From Actinoallomurus iriomotensis (GTDB taxonomy: Bacteria > Actinomycetota > Actinomycetes > Streptosporangiales > Streptosporangiaceae), in the NCBI RefSeq assembly GCF_030269445.1, contig NZ_BSTJ01000010.1, positions 186,001-250,000 of the forward strand: DNA of 64,000 nucleotides. Reading direction: 5' to 3'. The first letter of the stretch is position 1. Each line of letters starts with the position of its first letter. The translations under genes and the position numbers were made by a program. Under the pieces are notes generated by a model. The model saw only the letters and a list, made by a program, of their open reading frames with translations. It was not told the DNA's origin and did not search any database. Shown piece by piece: positions 10,705 to 20,130 of this stretch.

Positions 10705-13700
10705 TCAGGATGGGCCCGTGTCGTGTAGGCGGATTTCGCCGTGGGGCCCTTGCACGGTGTAGCGGTAGCCTTCCTCCTCCGTTCCCTCCATCGCCTTACT
10801 GAGCGCCTCTGCCGCATCTCGCCACGAATAGCCCTGCAATGTCTCGCGCAGCTTGGCTGCGGTCATGCGTCGTGCTGGATAGTCGGCGGCAAGTCTCATT
10901 ACCACCCTGGACCATGCCTCGATGCGGGTTGGTGTGTCTTCGGCCATACCATGATCCGGCGTAACGCTCGGCTGGCCGAGCTTGGGCGGCACACGGCTCG
11001 CGTCCTCTAGGAACTTCGCGAAACCGCTCTCGGCGTTCACGAGCACAGGCACTCCCCGTCCAGCCGCCTCGCTGCCGACCATGCCAAAGCCCTCGATACG
11101 AGACGGCATCACCGCGACATGCGCCCAGTCGTGGTCGGCGCTGAGCTCGTCGGTGTCTGTGGTGTGTGGCAGGATTTCGACAATGCCCGAAGCGCCGACG
11201 ACTTCGTCCGCATGTTGTTGTTCGGTGGCTACGTTCTCTCCCGGTACTCCCCGGACACGTAGACGAATCGGTACGCCTTGGTCTCGCAACTCCTTCACGG
11301 TGGCCAAGAGGTCGTCGTAGCCTTTGACAGGGTCGCTTACGCGATTTGTCGTAAACAGCGCATTGAAGGTCTCGCCGGTGGATGATGCGACGGCCTCTCT
11401 GGCAGTGTCGATGCCAGGGATCAACTCATGGTGATTCGGCGCGCTTTGACTCCCTGCTGTCATCTCTCGCGCAACGTCGGTATTCAGTGGGCCGACTCCG
11501 ACCACAAGGTCGGCATTCTGCATCAATTCGCGTTCTTCCGCCGCGCGTTTTGCTCCGCGTTCGAGGACTCCTTGGATCTCGGCATACCGCATCGCAGGCT
11601 CATGTGTGACATACATCAGGTTTGCGTAGGGATACCAACGCTGCCGGATCAGCATCGCTGCGGACCCGGAGGCCTTCCCATGGCCGATGACCCAATCGAA
11701 ACCGTCGTAACCGTGCACCGGCAGTCCCTCGATCTGTTCGGGCCAGCCATATCGTGCGACATCCTGCAGCTGGGCTTGCCTTGACCGCCCGGCTTCGTGA
11801 GTGGGGATCGAGGTGACGCGCGCGTGTCCATGCGGCTCGGCCGGTCCCACGGTGAGTAGAGTGACGTCTGTGTTGTGGAGACCGGCCATCTCTGTGGTGA
11901 GTTTCCCGGTCGCGACGGCGAGTCCCCCGACACGGACCTGGTTACGGCCGCTGGCGTGAGCGACGACAAGGACCCGTTGCCGCTCGGCCTCGTCACTCAG
12001 GCGCTTCAGGTCGATCCACTCATGTCGAAGCGGATCCCAACGCCCCGCCAATGGGTGTTCGCTGAGGAGGGGGGCAAGGAACGCTTTGAGAAGTGGCTTC
12101 GCCTCCGGGAGGGTCTTGAACGCAAGCCCGGGTGTCTTTCCAGCGTAATCCGCGAATCCCTCGCTCCAGTTCGGATTCGGCACCCGGAAACGCCTCGGAA
12201 TCGTCACCGGGTCACCGCGCGTGATTCGGAAGTCAACCTCCGCGCGCAAAACGGCATGCATGATTTCGGCGTCCCATGACCGCTTGGTCGCGAGGAACGT
12301 CGTGTCAACGAGGTCCTTGACGCGCCACGGTAGATCGCCTTCCTGGCAGGCGAAGATACTCTCGGATCTGCGAAAGCAGTGGATGCACCGGCTCTCCGCG
12401 GTCCGCAACCCCTGTGTGTACATTGCCACGACTTTTTGGACTAGTTGATCCTCCAGCGACAGCACCCGCAGTTGCGGACTCTCCCCGGGCGCCCCGGTCG
12501 AGAAGATGTGCCGTGGAAACGGAATCAGTTCCGGGGCGATCCACTCGGGACTTCCTTCATTAGGGAGCAGGTCGGCCTCGAAGTTCATCAACTCGCGGCC
12601 ACCGAGCGTCACCCGGTGGGCTACCCGTGCACCGGCTCCGCCTAGCAGATCGGCGGTCCCAAGCGGCTCGAACGCCAGATAGTCGTGCAGATCCAGCGTG
12701 AGTGCGTCGGCGAAGTCGCCCTCCATCTCCGGCCGCGCGGCCTTATCGATTCGGGCAAAGTCGACATCACCGCTGACCCGGGCATCGGGGAAGCGTGCGA
12801 GCATTCCCTGGCCGCCTTTGATCTTCCAGTCGTGAGGGTTCGCGGTGAAGCTACGCGCCATGATCCGTTGCACGACGAACTGCTGCAACTCTGCCGATGG
12901 TGACGTCCCGCGACGGTACGCCTCCTCGCGGACCCTGCCTGTCAGCTCCTTCAGAAACGACGTCGAATCCTCGATGCCGGGAAGCTTCGGCCCGAATTCG
13001 TTGAGGCGTTTGATTAGTTCATCGACATCGCGTGCCGGCCTATCGGCGAAGCGTGACGTGTCGTTTTCGGCACCTACCGAAAGCGCGGCTCGGTCCTCAT
13101 TGCCGGCTGGCTCGATACCGTCAGGCTCCCTGCGACGAGTCGGCTGCGGCGTGGCATGAGTATCCTTGGCCTGCCGCGTGAGCGTGGCGCCATCTGTGGG
13201 CCCATGCGCGGTAGGTGGAATGATCTCCGGGGCATCGACCTTGGGCGGCGTATCCGCAGCCTTGACATTGAGAATGCCCGCAATGCTCTTTCCGCCGTTA
13301 TCCACGCTGCTGGGCTCACTGCCGATGGCCAGCCTGGAATCATGGTGGCCCGTCGGCTGTGTGGTGGCGTCGGCCAGCATGCTGTCGCCTGACACGTCGG
13401 CGGATGACCGGGGGAGGTGAGCACCCTGGCCGGTCGAGCCGATACGGTCGGTGACCGGGTCGGCGAGGCTCGGCACGGCTCTGTAATCGGCGGCGCCATT
13501 GATGATTTCGTGGACGTGGTTGTTGCCCGGGCCGTCGATCGTTTCGATGTTCGCGACACGGGCTTCGGCGCGTCCGGCGAGAGCGGTGGGGGATGGGTGA
13601 TCGGTCGGGCCGACCGTGACCTCGGTGTGTGCCGTGGATTCTATTGACGTCGAGATCGTGTCGATAGGTTCATGCGCGGCGGTGGCGTGGATCTCGGCGG

Positions 13701-15198
13701 CCCTTTGTGCGGACTGTGGATGGTCGGCCGATCCGAGCTCGGCGTGAGCGGGCTCAACGAGCACTCTTTCGAGCAGGTGTTCCGGCTTTGGAAAGATCTC
13801 ATCGCGTACTGTCATCACCTCGCCGTCGACGATTCCGCCGGACCGGACGAATGGGTCGTCAAAAGGCGGGATGCCGACAGCGGGCGAATGCGACTGATCG
13901 GTGGGGCGGATGAGTTTGCGCAGGTGGGTGATGCCTTCGGCGCCGGCGCCGATGGAGGCCATCGCCAGGCCGGTCTGCCAGGCGTGTTCCAGGTCCCAGC
14001 CGTGTCCGGTGATCTTGTTGGTGGCCGCGATCGCTCCGGTACCGACGCCCCAGCCGACCGCGAAACGGGACAGTATGCCGGCGGCGCCTGCTGATTCCAT
14101 CATCTTGGCCAGGCCGATGGTGGCTGGTCCGCGGCGCAACACCGCCGGCAGTCCCGCTTTCGCGCCGCCCATCAGCCCGCCCAGCATCAGGCCTTGGCCG
14201 AGCGCGCCGCCCAACTCGCTCCAGTCGAAGTGCCCGCCGCGGAAGAGTTGCTCGATCACATCTGACCCGGCGGAAAAGACCCCACCCACCACGGCTTCGA
14301 ACAGCAGATTGAGGATGATCTGCAGCGCTTCGCCTTCCAGCCGGATCATCGACAGCGCCCAGGCCATTCCGGCTTCAACGAACGGGCCGAGCATGCTGAC
14401 CGCGTACATCAAGCCCACCGCGAACACCGCTGAGGCCACGAAATGCCACTGGGCGGTAAGGATCGCATCGGCGGCCGTTCGACAGTAGCCGGCCAGATCA
14501 TCACACCGCTGTTTCAGGTCCGCCAACAGCCCGTCCTGCGCGTACACCGTCCGCGCGATCGCCCCGAAGGCCTCGGTCGCCTCGCCGGACCCGCTGCCGG
14601 TCACCCGTCGAGCATGGTCGGCGACATGCCCGCGCACCGTATCGATGGCCGAACCCAGCTTGGTCGCGGCACCTCCGACCCGCTCCACCGCCGCCGAATC
14701 ACCGTCAGGCCAGGCAACCGTCAATCCCGCCCGCTCAAAGAGCCACAACGCCTGCATCACGAGATTCGGTGGCGGCGCGCTCGACGGAAGCCCATCCGGT
14801 ATCGGGGGCAATCGATACTCCCGCACACCCCCCGGCCCACCCCCAGGAAGCCTCGACGGCGCCGTCGGGGCCTGCCGGCCGCTCAGCACCTGCGCGATCG
14901 CCTGGTCGGCCGCGGCGTACCGATCACCCGCACCGACCAGCCCCGCCGCCATCCCCTGCAGCAGATTCACAATGGCGGGCAAGTCCTTCAACAACCGATC
15001 CCGCCGCTGCGCGAACCCCGCCGCACCCGAACCGGTGTTCCCCTCAAACAGCCCCCGGCCCAAATCGTCGCTACCGAAGGGCTGGCCACCAATGACCCCG
15101 GCGAACACGGACACTCCATCGGCCAGCCGCGAGGAGGCCTCATCGATACCACGCCCTGCCTTGACCCATACCTCGGGCACAACGGCAAAGCCCAGCAT
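10705..15198 (-). CDS. Giant polymorphic-toxin-like protein: ESX-type N-terminus, AbiEii-like nucleotidyltransferase and GT4 glycosyltransferase
   Basis: 1497 residues. ATG 15198 is preferred because GAAGGGAG stands seven bases before it; ATG 15222 has none. Residues 1-110 form a helical WXG100-like region (VPEVWVKAGRGIDEASSRL). A second helical region follows, then hydrophobic segments at about 250-400 (FVASAVFAVGLMYAVSMLG, ALGQGLMLGGLMGGAKAGL). A low-complexity, probably disordered linker spans about 430-725. Residues 735-1060 resemble AbiEii nucleotidyltransferases: KGGQG, then SGDVDF (Asp 811 and 813) and NFEADLLP (Asp 876). Residues 1070-1440 are a GT-B glycosyltransferase with FTTNRVSDPVKGYDDLL and an E-x7-E motif in IEGFGMVGSEAAGRGVPV (Glu 1369 and 1377). 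Base composition is visibly lower in GC than the flanks, suggesting transfer. Export and toxicity are inferred. Confidence 0.7.
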   Translation of the reverse strand: MLGFAVVPEVWVKAGRGIDEASSRLADGVSVFAGVIGGQPFGSDDLGRGLFEGNTGSGAAGFAQRRDRLLKDLPAIVNLLQGMAAGLVGAGDRYAAADQAIAQVLSGRQAPTAPSRLPGGGPGGVREYRLPPIPDGLPSSAPPPNLVMQALWLFERAGLTVAWPDGDSAAVERVGGAATKLGSAIDTVRGHVADHARRVTGSGSGEATEAFGAIARTVYAQDGLLADLKQRCDDLAGYCRTAADAILTAQWHFVASAVFAVGLMYAVSMLGPFVEAGMAWALSMIRLEGEALQIILNLLFEAVVGGVFSAGSDVIEQLFRGGHFDWSELGGALGQGLMLGGLMGGAKAGLPAVLRRGPATIGLAKMMESAGAAGILSRFAVGWGVGTGAIAATNKITGHGWDLEHAWQTGLAMASIGAGAEGITHLRKLIRPTDQSHSPAVGIPPFDDPFVRSGGIVDGEVMTVRDEIFPKPEHLLERVLVEPAHAELGSADHPQSAQRAAEIHATAAHEPIDTISTSIESTAHTEVTVGPTDHPSPTALAGRAEARVANIETIDGPGNNHVHEIINGAADYRAVPSLADPVTDRIGSTGQGAHLPRSSADVSGDSMLADATTQPTGHHDSRLAIGSEPSSVDNGGKSIAGILNVKAADTPPKVDAPEIIPPTAHGPTDGATLTRQAKDTHATPQPTRRREPDGIEPAGNEDRAALSVGAENDTSRFADRPARDVDELIKRLNEFGPKLPGIEDSTSFLKELTGRVREEAYRRGTSPSAELQQFVVQRIMARSFTANPHDWKIKGGQGMLARFPDARVSGDVDFARIDKAARPEMEGDFADALTLDLHDYLAFEPLGTADLLGGAGARVAHRVTLGGRELMNFEADLLPNEGSPEWIAPELIPFPRHIFSTGAPGESPQLRVLSLEDQLVQKVVAMYTQGLRTAESRCIHCFRRSESIFACQEGDLPWRVKDLVDTTFLATKRSWDAEIMHAVLRAEVDFRITRGDPVTIPRRFRVPNPNWSEGFADYAGKTPGLAFKTLPEAKPLLKAFLAPLLSEHPLAGRWDPLRHEWIDLKRLSDEAERQRVLVVAHASGRNQVRVGGLAVATGKLTTEMAGLHNTDVTLLTVGPAEPHGHARVTSIPTHEAGRSRQAQLQDVARYGWPEQIEGLPVHGYDGFDWVIGHGKASGSAAMLIRQRWYPYANLMYVTHEPAMRYAEIQGVLERGAKRAAEERELMQNADLVVGVGPLNTDVAREMTAGSQSAPNHHELIPGIDTAREAVASSTGETFNALFTTNRVSDPVKGYDDLLATVKELRDQGVPIRLRVRGVPGENVATEQQHADEVVGASGIVEILPHTTDTDELSADHDWAHVAVMPSRIEGFGMVGSEAAGRGVPVLVNAESGFAKFLEDASRVPPKLGQPSVTPDHGMAEDTPTRIEAWSRVVMRLAADYPARRMTAAKLRETLQGYSWRDAAEALSKAMEGTEEEGYRYTVQGPHGEIRLHDTGPS

Positions 15199-15270
15199 CG
15201 CATCGCTCCCTTCGAAGGTCATGCAGGCGCAAAGAGCTATAAAACGGAGTCATGACTTCAGCGGAGACGC

Positions 15271-16722
15271 TCAGCCCAGAGTGCCCTGAAGGCCCGAGTA
15301 GGCCCGGTTGATCGTGCCGTCGTGGCTGAACTCGACCCGTACCTCGCGCGGGCCACGGGTGCCGATGAGCAGCTCGGGTTCGCCCACGTACAGCGGGGTG
15401 ATGCCGTAGGCGTCGAAGTATCCGAGGACCATGGCGCGCATCGTCGCGTACCGGTCCCGCTGGGGCGTCAGCTGCTGGAGGCAGTCGGCCATGGAGAGGA
15501 TGACCTCGCAGATCAGCGGCAGCGAGCTCGCCGGTTCGGGGACGCGGCTGTCGGTGACGGCCCAATAGCGCTTGCCGTCGTCCTCAGTCGGAACGGACGC
15601 GAGGCCCCGGGCGCGTCCGAGCTGGGTCGCCGCGCGCACCAGGAGGACGACGATGTAGCCCTCGAAACCGGGGGCGTCGGGGAGGACCACCTGGTCGGCG
15701 GCGAGGTGGTCCGCGCCGTGCTCGCGGGCGATCGCGCGCAGGCGCGCCACCCCGTCCCCGTCGCCCCAGTGCCAGGTGCGCGTGTCGTGGTGGTAGACGC
15801 CGATCTCATACGCCTCGGCGGAGAAGACGTCGCCGAAGTGGACGACCCCGGCCTCCCACGACGACGGGGTCCGGTCGGGCCAGCCCAGTTTCTCCAGGTG
15901 GTCGCCGAAGGCGACGGCTCCCCGGTCGAGCCCCTCGGCCGCGCCACGGGCGAGTTCGGTGAGCAGGCTCGGCGGGAAGAACGCCGCGACCGCGCCGTCG
16001 GCGGCCGGCGCGGGCGGCAGAGGTGCGGCGGCGACCGGACCGTCCGGTCCGGTGACGACGACCTCGCCCAGCCGTTCGCCGTCGAGGTGGACGAGTACAC
16101 GGTGGTCGCCCGGCAGGTCCAGCTCCAGGCCTTCCGGGACGTCCCGCATGGTGAGGCCGTGGTGCGCCGCGTACCCGCTCACCACCTCGGCGGCGTTCGT
16201 CCCGGGCAGCATCTGGGCGCCGGTCCGCAGCGCCTCCCCGACCGTCGCGGGATCGGGCCGGCTCGCCGGCAGGGCCGGATCGTCGGTGACCAGGAACGTC
16301 AGGGATCTGCCGCCGTGGCAGAAGTCGATCGCCCCTCGCGCGCCCAGCAGCGCCATGGCGATGAGGCCGAGCCGCTGGGCGGCCAGCCGGGAGTCCGCGA
16401 CGCCGCGCAGATCGACCATCTCCGTGGTCAGCTCCGGGACGCCGTGCCGCTCGCCGATCCTCCGCAGCTCCAGGGGCCCGCTGATCGCCGGCATTCCGGC
16501 GAGGCCCGACTTGGCCCAGCCCCACTGGAAGGTGGCGTCCTCGGCGTAGGTGCCGAGCAGATCGGCGCGCAGTTCCAGGTCGCCCATCCGGGCGGTACGG
16601 GCGTCGGCGTCGTAGCCGACGGCGCCCGCGGGCACGACGGAGTGGAAGGCGCCCAGCTGTTCGGCGGCCCAGCCGAGGTGGGGACGTGCCAGGTCGAGCA
16701 GGGCGTCGCTGAACAGGTCCAT
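15271..16722 (-). CDS. DUF6882-like protein, possible partner of the adjacent giant protein
   Basis: 483 residues from ATG 16722. The N-terminal half (FSDALLDLARPHLGWAAEQL, ARTARMGDLELRADLLGTYA, FQWGWAKSGLAG, RIGERHGVPELTTEMVDLRG) resembles DUF6882; this family name is from memory and tentative. The C-terminal half (YIVVLLVRAATQLGRARGL, PEPASSLPLICEVILSMADC) may be a second related module. No signal peptide or transmembrane segment is seen. It lies 72 bp upstream of the giant toxin-like gene on the same strand, so it could be its immunity or chaperone protein, but its higher GC suggests an older resident gene. Function unknown. Confidence 0.6.
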   Translation of the reverse strand: MDLFSDALLDLARPHLGWAAEQLGAFHSVVPAGAVGYDADARTARMGDLELRADLLGTYAEDATFQWGWAKSGLAGMPAISGPLELRRIGERHGVPELTTEMVDLRGVADSRLAAQRLGLIAMALLGARGAIDFCHGGRSLTFLVTDDPALPASRPDPATVGEALRTGAQMLPGTNAAEVVSGYAAHHGLTMRDVPEGLELDLPGDHRVLVHLDGERLGEVVVTGPDGPVAAAPLPPAPAADGAVAAFFPPSLLTELARGAAEGLDRGAVAFGDHLEKLGWPDRTPSSWEAGVVHFGDVFSAEAYEIGVYHHDTRTWHWGDGDGVARLRAIAREHGADHLAADQVVLPDAPGFEGYIVVLLVRAATQLGRARGLASVPTEDDGKRYWAVTDSRVPEPASSLPLICEVILSMADCLQQLTPQRDRYATMRAMVLGYFDAYGITPLYVGEPELLIGTRGPREVRVEFSHDGTINRAYSGLQGTLG

Positions 16723-16861
16723 TCGGGGAAGCCTAATGCGGCCGGCGGGCCCGGCCGGTGATGGTACGAGGACTTTTGAAACGTACCTTCGCGGCCCGAT
16801 GCGCGCCTCGGTTCGGGTCACCGTCCCTGGTGAGCCGGGAGGCGCCGAGGCGGGCGCGACA

Positions 16862-18100
16862 TCACGTCGAGGTGAGGCCGAGGCGGTCGCGCAGGGCGGT
16901 GGTCCAGGGGACCCATCGCGGGTCGGGTCCGGCCGCCGGGTCCCATGCCAGGTTGGTGCAGGTGTAGGCGACGGCGGTGCCGGTTCGGGGCTGGGCGAAG
17001 GCCAGGCGGCCGCCGGCGCCCGCGTGCCCGAAGGAGCCGGTTCCCAGCATGGGCAGGTGCGGGGCGGGCAGCTCGTAGCCGAGCGCATGCCGGGACCGGC
17101 TTCCCGCGGGCATGCGGTCGAGAGGGCTCGGGGTCGGCAGGTGATCGGTCTGCGGCGCGGTGGCGCGCTCCAGGGCCTCCGCGGTCAGGAGCCGCGTCCC
17201 GCCCACGGGCCCGATGAGCGCGGCGAACAGGCGGGCGAGGGACCGGGCGTTGCCGACTCCGTTGGCGGCCGGGATCTCGGCGGCCATGGCGGCGGGGCGG
17301 TTGAAGGCCTCGGCGGCCTCGGCCACCGAGGCCATGGTCGCCAGCGTGCCGCCGACGAGCGGGTCCCCGCGGTCGATGCCGAAACGTGCCAGCGCCTCGT
17401 CGATCTGCCGGGCGGTGGGGCGCGGCTCGTCGGTGAACTGCGCGAGCACGCGGGGCTCTTCGGCCGCGGGCAGGCCGATCCACAGGTCCAGTCCGAGAGG
17501 GGCGGACAGGTCCGTGGCGAGCATGGCTCCGACGCTGTGCCCGATGATCCTGCGGATCACCTCGCCGACCAGGTAGCCGTAGGTCAGGGCGTGATAGTGC
17601 CAGGCGGTGCCCGGCCGCCACAGCGGGGCCATGGCGGCGAGCACACCGGTGCAGTGGTCCCAGTCGAGGAGCTCGGCGAGTCCGACACGTGCCTCCGGCG
17701 GGAAGGCGGAGAGCCCGGAACGGTGCGCGAGCAGGTCGCCGACGCTGATGGTCTCCTTGCCGTTCCGGGCGAACTCGGGCCAGTAGGCGGCGACGGGCGC
17801 GTCCAGATCGAGCAGCCCGCGCTGGGCGAGCAGGTGGGCGCAGGTGGCGACGACGCCCTTGGTCACCGACAGGACGACGCTCAGGGAGTCACCGCTCACC
17901 GGCCTCCCGCCGATGGGGTCGGCACCGGCCCACAGGTCCACGACCGGCTGCCCGTCCTGGTAGACGGCGAGCTGAGCGGCTCCCGGATCGTCTCGTTGCC
18001 CGGCTTCGAAACCGTCGCGTACGGCTTCGAAACCGGGCGCGGCCCAGCCGCCGGCACGTGGGTCCCGGGGAGCCCGTGAGGCGCCTGCCGGACCGTGCAT
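16862..18100 (-). CDS. Serine hydrolase, beta-lactamase/family VIII carboxylesterase type
   Basis: 412 residues from ATG 18100, with GAGGAGA upstream. The catalytic S-x-x-K is in LSVVLSVTKGVVATCAHLLA, and the tyrosine motif is WHYHALTYGYLVGEVIRR, the arrangement of EstB-like family VIII esterases rather than true class C beta-lactamases. HAGAGGRLAFAQPRTG near the C-terminus supplies the third motif (the KTG-equivalent). No signal peptide is apparent, so it is probably cytoplasmic. It is divergent from the BNR-repeat gene across about 130 bp. Substrate is unknown, and esterase activity is a family-level inference. Confidence 0.85.
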   Translation of the reverse strand: MHGPAGASRAPRDPRAGGWAAPGFEAVRDGFEAGQRDDPGAAQLAVYQDGQPVVDLWAGADPIGGRPVSGDSLSVVLSVTKGVVATCAHLLAQRGLLDLDAPVAAYWPEFARNGKETISVGDLLAHRSGLSAFPPEARVGLAELLDWDHCTGVLAAMAPLWRPGTAWHYHALTYGYLVGEVIRRIIGHSVGAMLATDLSAPLGLDLWIGLPAAEEPRVLAQFTDEPRPTARQIDEALARFGIDRGDPLVGGTLATMASVAEAAEAFNRPAAMAAEIPAANGVGNARSLARLFAALIGPVGGTRLLTAEALERATAPQTDHLPTPSPLDRMPAGSRSRHALGYELPAPHLPMLGTGSFGHAGAGGRLAFAQPRTGTAVAYTCTNLAWDPAAGPDPRWVPWTTALRDRLGLTST

Positions 18101-18230
18101 GTGTCTCCTCGCGGACCGCCGGGACATTCAGGACATCGCAGCGTACCGATGAATTCCGTCCGTGGCACCGGTCACAATCCCTGGTGAGCCGCGACCGGCG
18201 GTCACCGCACGGACCCAGGGAGGGATACCG

Positions 18231-19346
18231 GTGAGCGGAGTACGGGTACTGGTCGGCACGCGCAAGGGCGCGTTCATCCTGACGTCGGACGGCCGGCGGG
18301 AGCGGTGGGAGGTGAGCGGCCCCCACTTCGGCGGCTGGGAGATCTACCACGTCACCGGCTCGCCCGCCGACCCGTCGCGGCTGTTCGCCGCCCAGTCCAC
18401 CGGCTGGTTCGGCCAGCTGATCCAGCGGTCCGACGACGGCGGCGCGACCTGGACGCCGGTCGGCAACGAGTTCCGGTACGAGGGCGAGACCGGCACCCAC
18501 CAGTGGTACGACGGCACGCCGCACCCCTGGGAGTTCGCCCGCGTCTGGCACCTGGAGCCCTCGGCCACCGACCCGGACACGATCTACGCCGGGGTCGAGG
18601 ACGCCGCCCTGTTCCGGTCCTCCGACGGGGGCACGACCTGGCGGGAGCTGCCCGGCCTGCGCGGGCACGGCTCCGGCTCCTCCTGGCAGCCCGGAGCCGG
18701 CGGCATGTGCCTGCACACGATCGTGCTGCACCCGGAGGATCCGGCGCGGATGTACGCCGCGATCTCGGCCGCGGGCGTCTTCCGCACCGACGACGCGGGC
18801 CAGACCTGGCAGCCGGCCAACCGCGGCCTGCGGTCCGGCGGCATCCCCGACGAGGACGCCGAGGTCGGCCACTGCGTGCACCGCATCGCGCTGCACCCCG
18901 CGCGCCCCGACACCATGTACATGCAGAAGCACTGGGACGTCATGCGCAGCGACGACGGGGGCGGCTCCTGGCGTGAGGTCAGCGGCGACCTGCCCTCGGA
19001 CTTCGGCTTCCCGATCGCGGTGCACGCCCACGAGCCGGAGACGATCTACGTCGTGCCGATCAAGAGCGACTCCGAGCACTACCCGCCGGAGGGGCGGCTG
19101 CGCGTCTACCGCAGCCGTACGGGCGGCGACGAGTGGGAGCCGCTCACCAACGGCCTGCCGCAGCGCGACTGCTACGTCAACGTCCTGCGCGACGCGATGG
19201 CCGTGGACCGGCTCGACTCCTGCGGCGTCTACTTCGGCACGACCGGCGGGCAGGTGTACGTCTCGCCGGACTCCGGCGACACCTGGTCACCCATCGTGCG
19301 CGACCTGCCGGCCGTCCTGTCCGTCGAAGTCCAGACGCTGTCGTGA
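18231..19346 (+). CDS. WD40/YVTN/BNR-like repeat beta-propeller protein
   Basis: 371 residues from GTG 18231, which follows GGGAGGG at good spacing. Asp-box (BNR) motifs recur: [54 protein letters not shown] and [11 protein letters not shown], each on a propeller blade. There is no signal peptide. The catalytic residues of sialidases (arginine triad) are not evident, so it is more likely a binding or assembly propeller than an exo-sialidase. Its stop overlaps the GTG of the MoaD-like gene by four bases, which implies coupled translation and a joint function. Confidence 0.85.
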   Translation: MSGVRVLVGTRKGAFILTSDGRRERWEVSGPHFGGWEIYHVTGSPADPSRLFAAQSTGWFGQLIQRSDDGGATWTPVGNEFRYEGETGTHQWYDGTPHPWEFARVWHLEPSATDPDTIYAGVEDAALFRSSDGGTTWRELPGLRGHGSGSSWQPGAGGMCLHTIVLHPEDPARMYAAISAAGVFRTDDAGQTWQPANRGLRSGGIPDEDAEVGHCVHRIALHPARPDTMYMQKHWDVMRSDDGGGSWREVSGDLPSDFGFPIAVHAHEPETIYVVPIKSDSEHYPPEGRLRVYRSRTGGDEWEPLTNGLPQRDCYVNVLRDAMAVDRLDSCGVYFGTTGGQVYVSPDSGDTWSPIVRDLPAVLSVEVQTLS

Positions 19347-19639
19347 TCCGCGTCGTGCTCCCGGCCCACCTGCGGGTCCTCGCGCGCACCGGCTCCGAGG
19401 TCGAGCTGGACGTCGACGGCGAGGTCACGCAGAGCTCGGTGCTCGACGCGCTGGAGGAGCGGTATCCGATGCTGCGCGGGACGATCCGTGACCACGGCAC
19501 CGGGCGGCGCCGCGCGTTCATCCGGTTCTACGCCTGCGAGAACGACCTGTCCCACGACCCGCCGGACGCGCCACTGCCCGACGCGGTCGTCCGCGGCGCC
19601 GAGCCGTTCCTCGTGGTGGGCGCCATGGCGGGCGGCTGA
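19343..19639 (+). CDS. MoaD/ThiS family ubiquitin-like sulfur carrier
   Basis: 98 residues, GTG start within the stop of the BNR gene. The beta-grasp sequence runs [37 protein letters not shown], then a long insertion, and ends [10 protein letters not shown]. The terminal Gly-Gly is the feature by which MoaD/ThiS proteins are adenylated by an E1-like enzyme and carry a thiocarboxylate. No MoeB/ThiF-like activator is in the window, so activation must come from elsewhere. BNR-MoaD neighbours recur in actinobacteria (recalled, not checked), but their pathway is unknown to me. Confidence 0.83.
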   Translation: MIRVVLPAHLRVLARTGSEVELDVDGEVTQSSVLDALEERYPMLRGTIRDHGTGRRRAFIRFYACENDLSHDPPDAPLPDAVVRGAEPFLVVGAMAGG

Positions 19640-19651
19640 CGGCGGTACGGC

Positions 19652-19731
19652 GGCGGGGTGCCGATGCCCGGCGGTCTCGCCCGTGCGCTCCTCCATGTGC
19701 CTGAGGCATGGTGGGCATCGGGCACCACCGC
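19652..19731 (+). terminator. Long imperfect hairpin after the BNR-MoaD pair
   Basis: GGTGCCGATGCCC (19657-19669) pairs with GGGCATCGGGCACC (19713-19726) with one bulged G. Flanking GGCGG/CCGCC extend the stem, and a small nested hairpin (TGCCT-G-AGGCA) lies in the loop. There is no clear T-tract, as is common for actinomycete terminators. It lies just past the MoaD stop. Confidence 0.5.
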
Positions 19732-19763
19732 CCCGTGCCACCGTTCACCCACTGGAGGCAGCC

Positions 19764-20054
19764 GATGACGTCCCCCGCGACCGGTTACCGGCGATCACCC
19801 TCGACCCCACCGGCGCCGACCACCACGGCGAGGCCGCACGCCTCCGCGCGGCCGGTCCGGTCGTCCGCGTCGTCCTGCCCGGCGGTGTCCACGCCTGGGC
19901 CGTCACCCGCCACGCCGAACTCTCCGCCCTGGTCAAGGACCCGCGCGTCAGCAAGGACCGGCGCAACTGGACCGCCGTTCAGAACGGCCGGATCCCCGAC
20001 GACTGGCCGCTGATCGGCATGCTCAAGGTCGACAACATGGTCACCGCCAGGTGA
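19764..20054 (+). pseudogene. Cytochrome P450 remnant, frameshifted and truncated
   Basis: A good start (ATG 19764 after GGAGG) opens MTSPATGYRRS, but the P450 sequence is in another frame: LPAITLDPTGADHHGEAARL, VTRHAELSALVKDPRVSKD, IPDDWPLIGMLKVDNMV, then a stop at 20052-20054. These are the N-terminal features of actinobacterial P450s (about the first 90 residues up to the helix C region). The I-helix, ExxR and heme-binding cysteine are all missing. So there is at least one frameshift near the start and loss of about three quarters of the gene. The following 76 bp to the convergent TetR-like gene contain no more P450 sequence. Confidence 0.75.
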
Positions 20055-20130
20055 TCGCTACGGATTGCTAATCAGACTGGTGAGGCTGCCCGTCCGGCTG
20101 ACCGGCACCTCGTGAGGGGGGCCGCCGGTG

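Noticed and set aside
15322-16761. Plus-strand frame of 479 codons
   Set aside because: Shadow of the DUF6882-like gene; composition is Arg/Gly/Val-rich and without motifs.
16862-18100. Class C beta-lactamase
   Set aside because: The Y-H-A-L-T-Y-G pattern and lack of a signal peptide fit family VIII esterases better.
18231-19346. Exo-alpha-sialidase
   Set aside because: Asp-boxes are present, but the arginine triad and catalytic Tyr/Glu of sialidases were not found.
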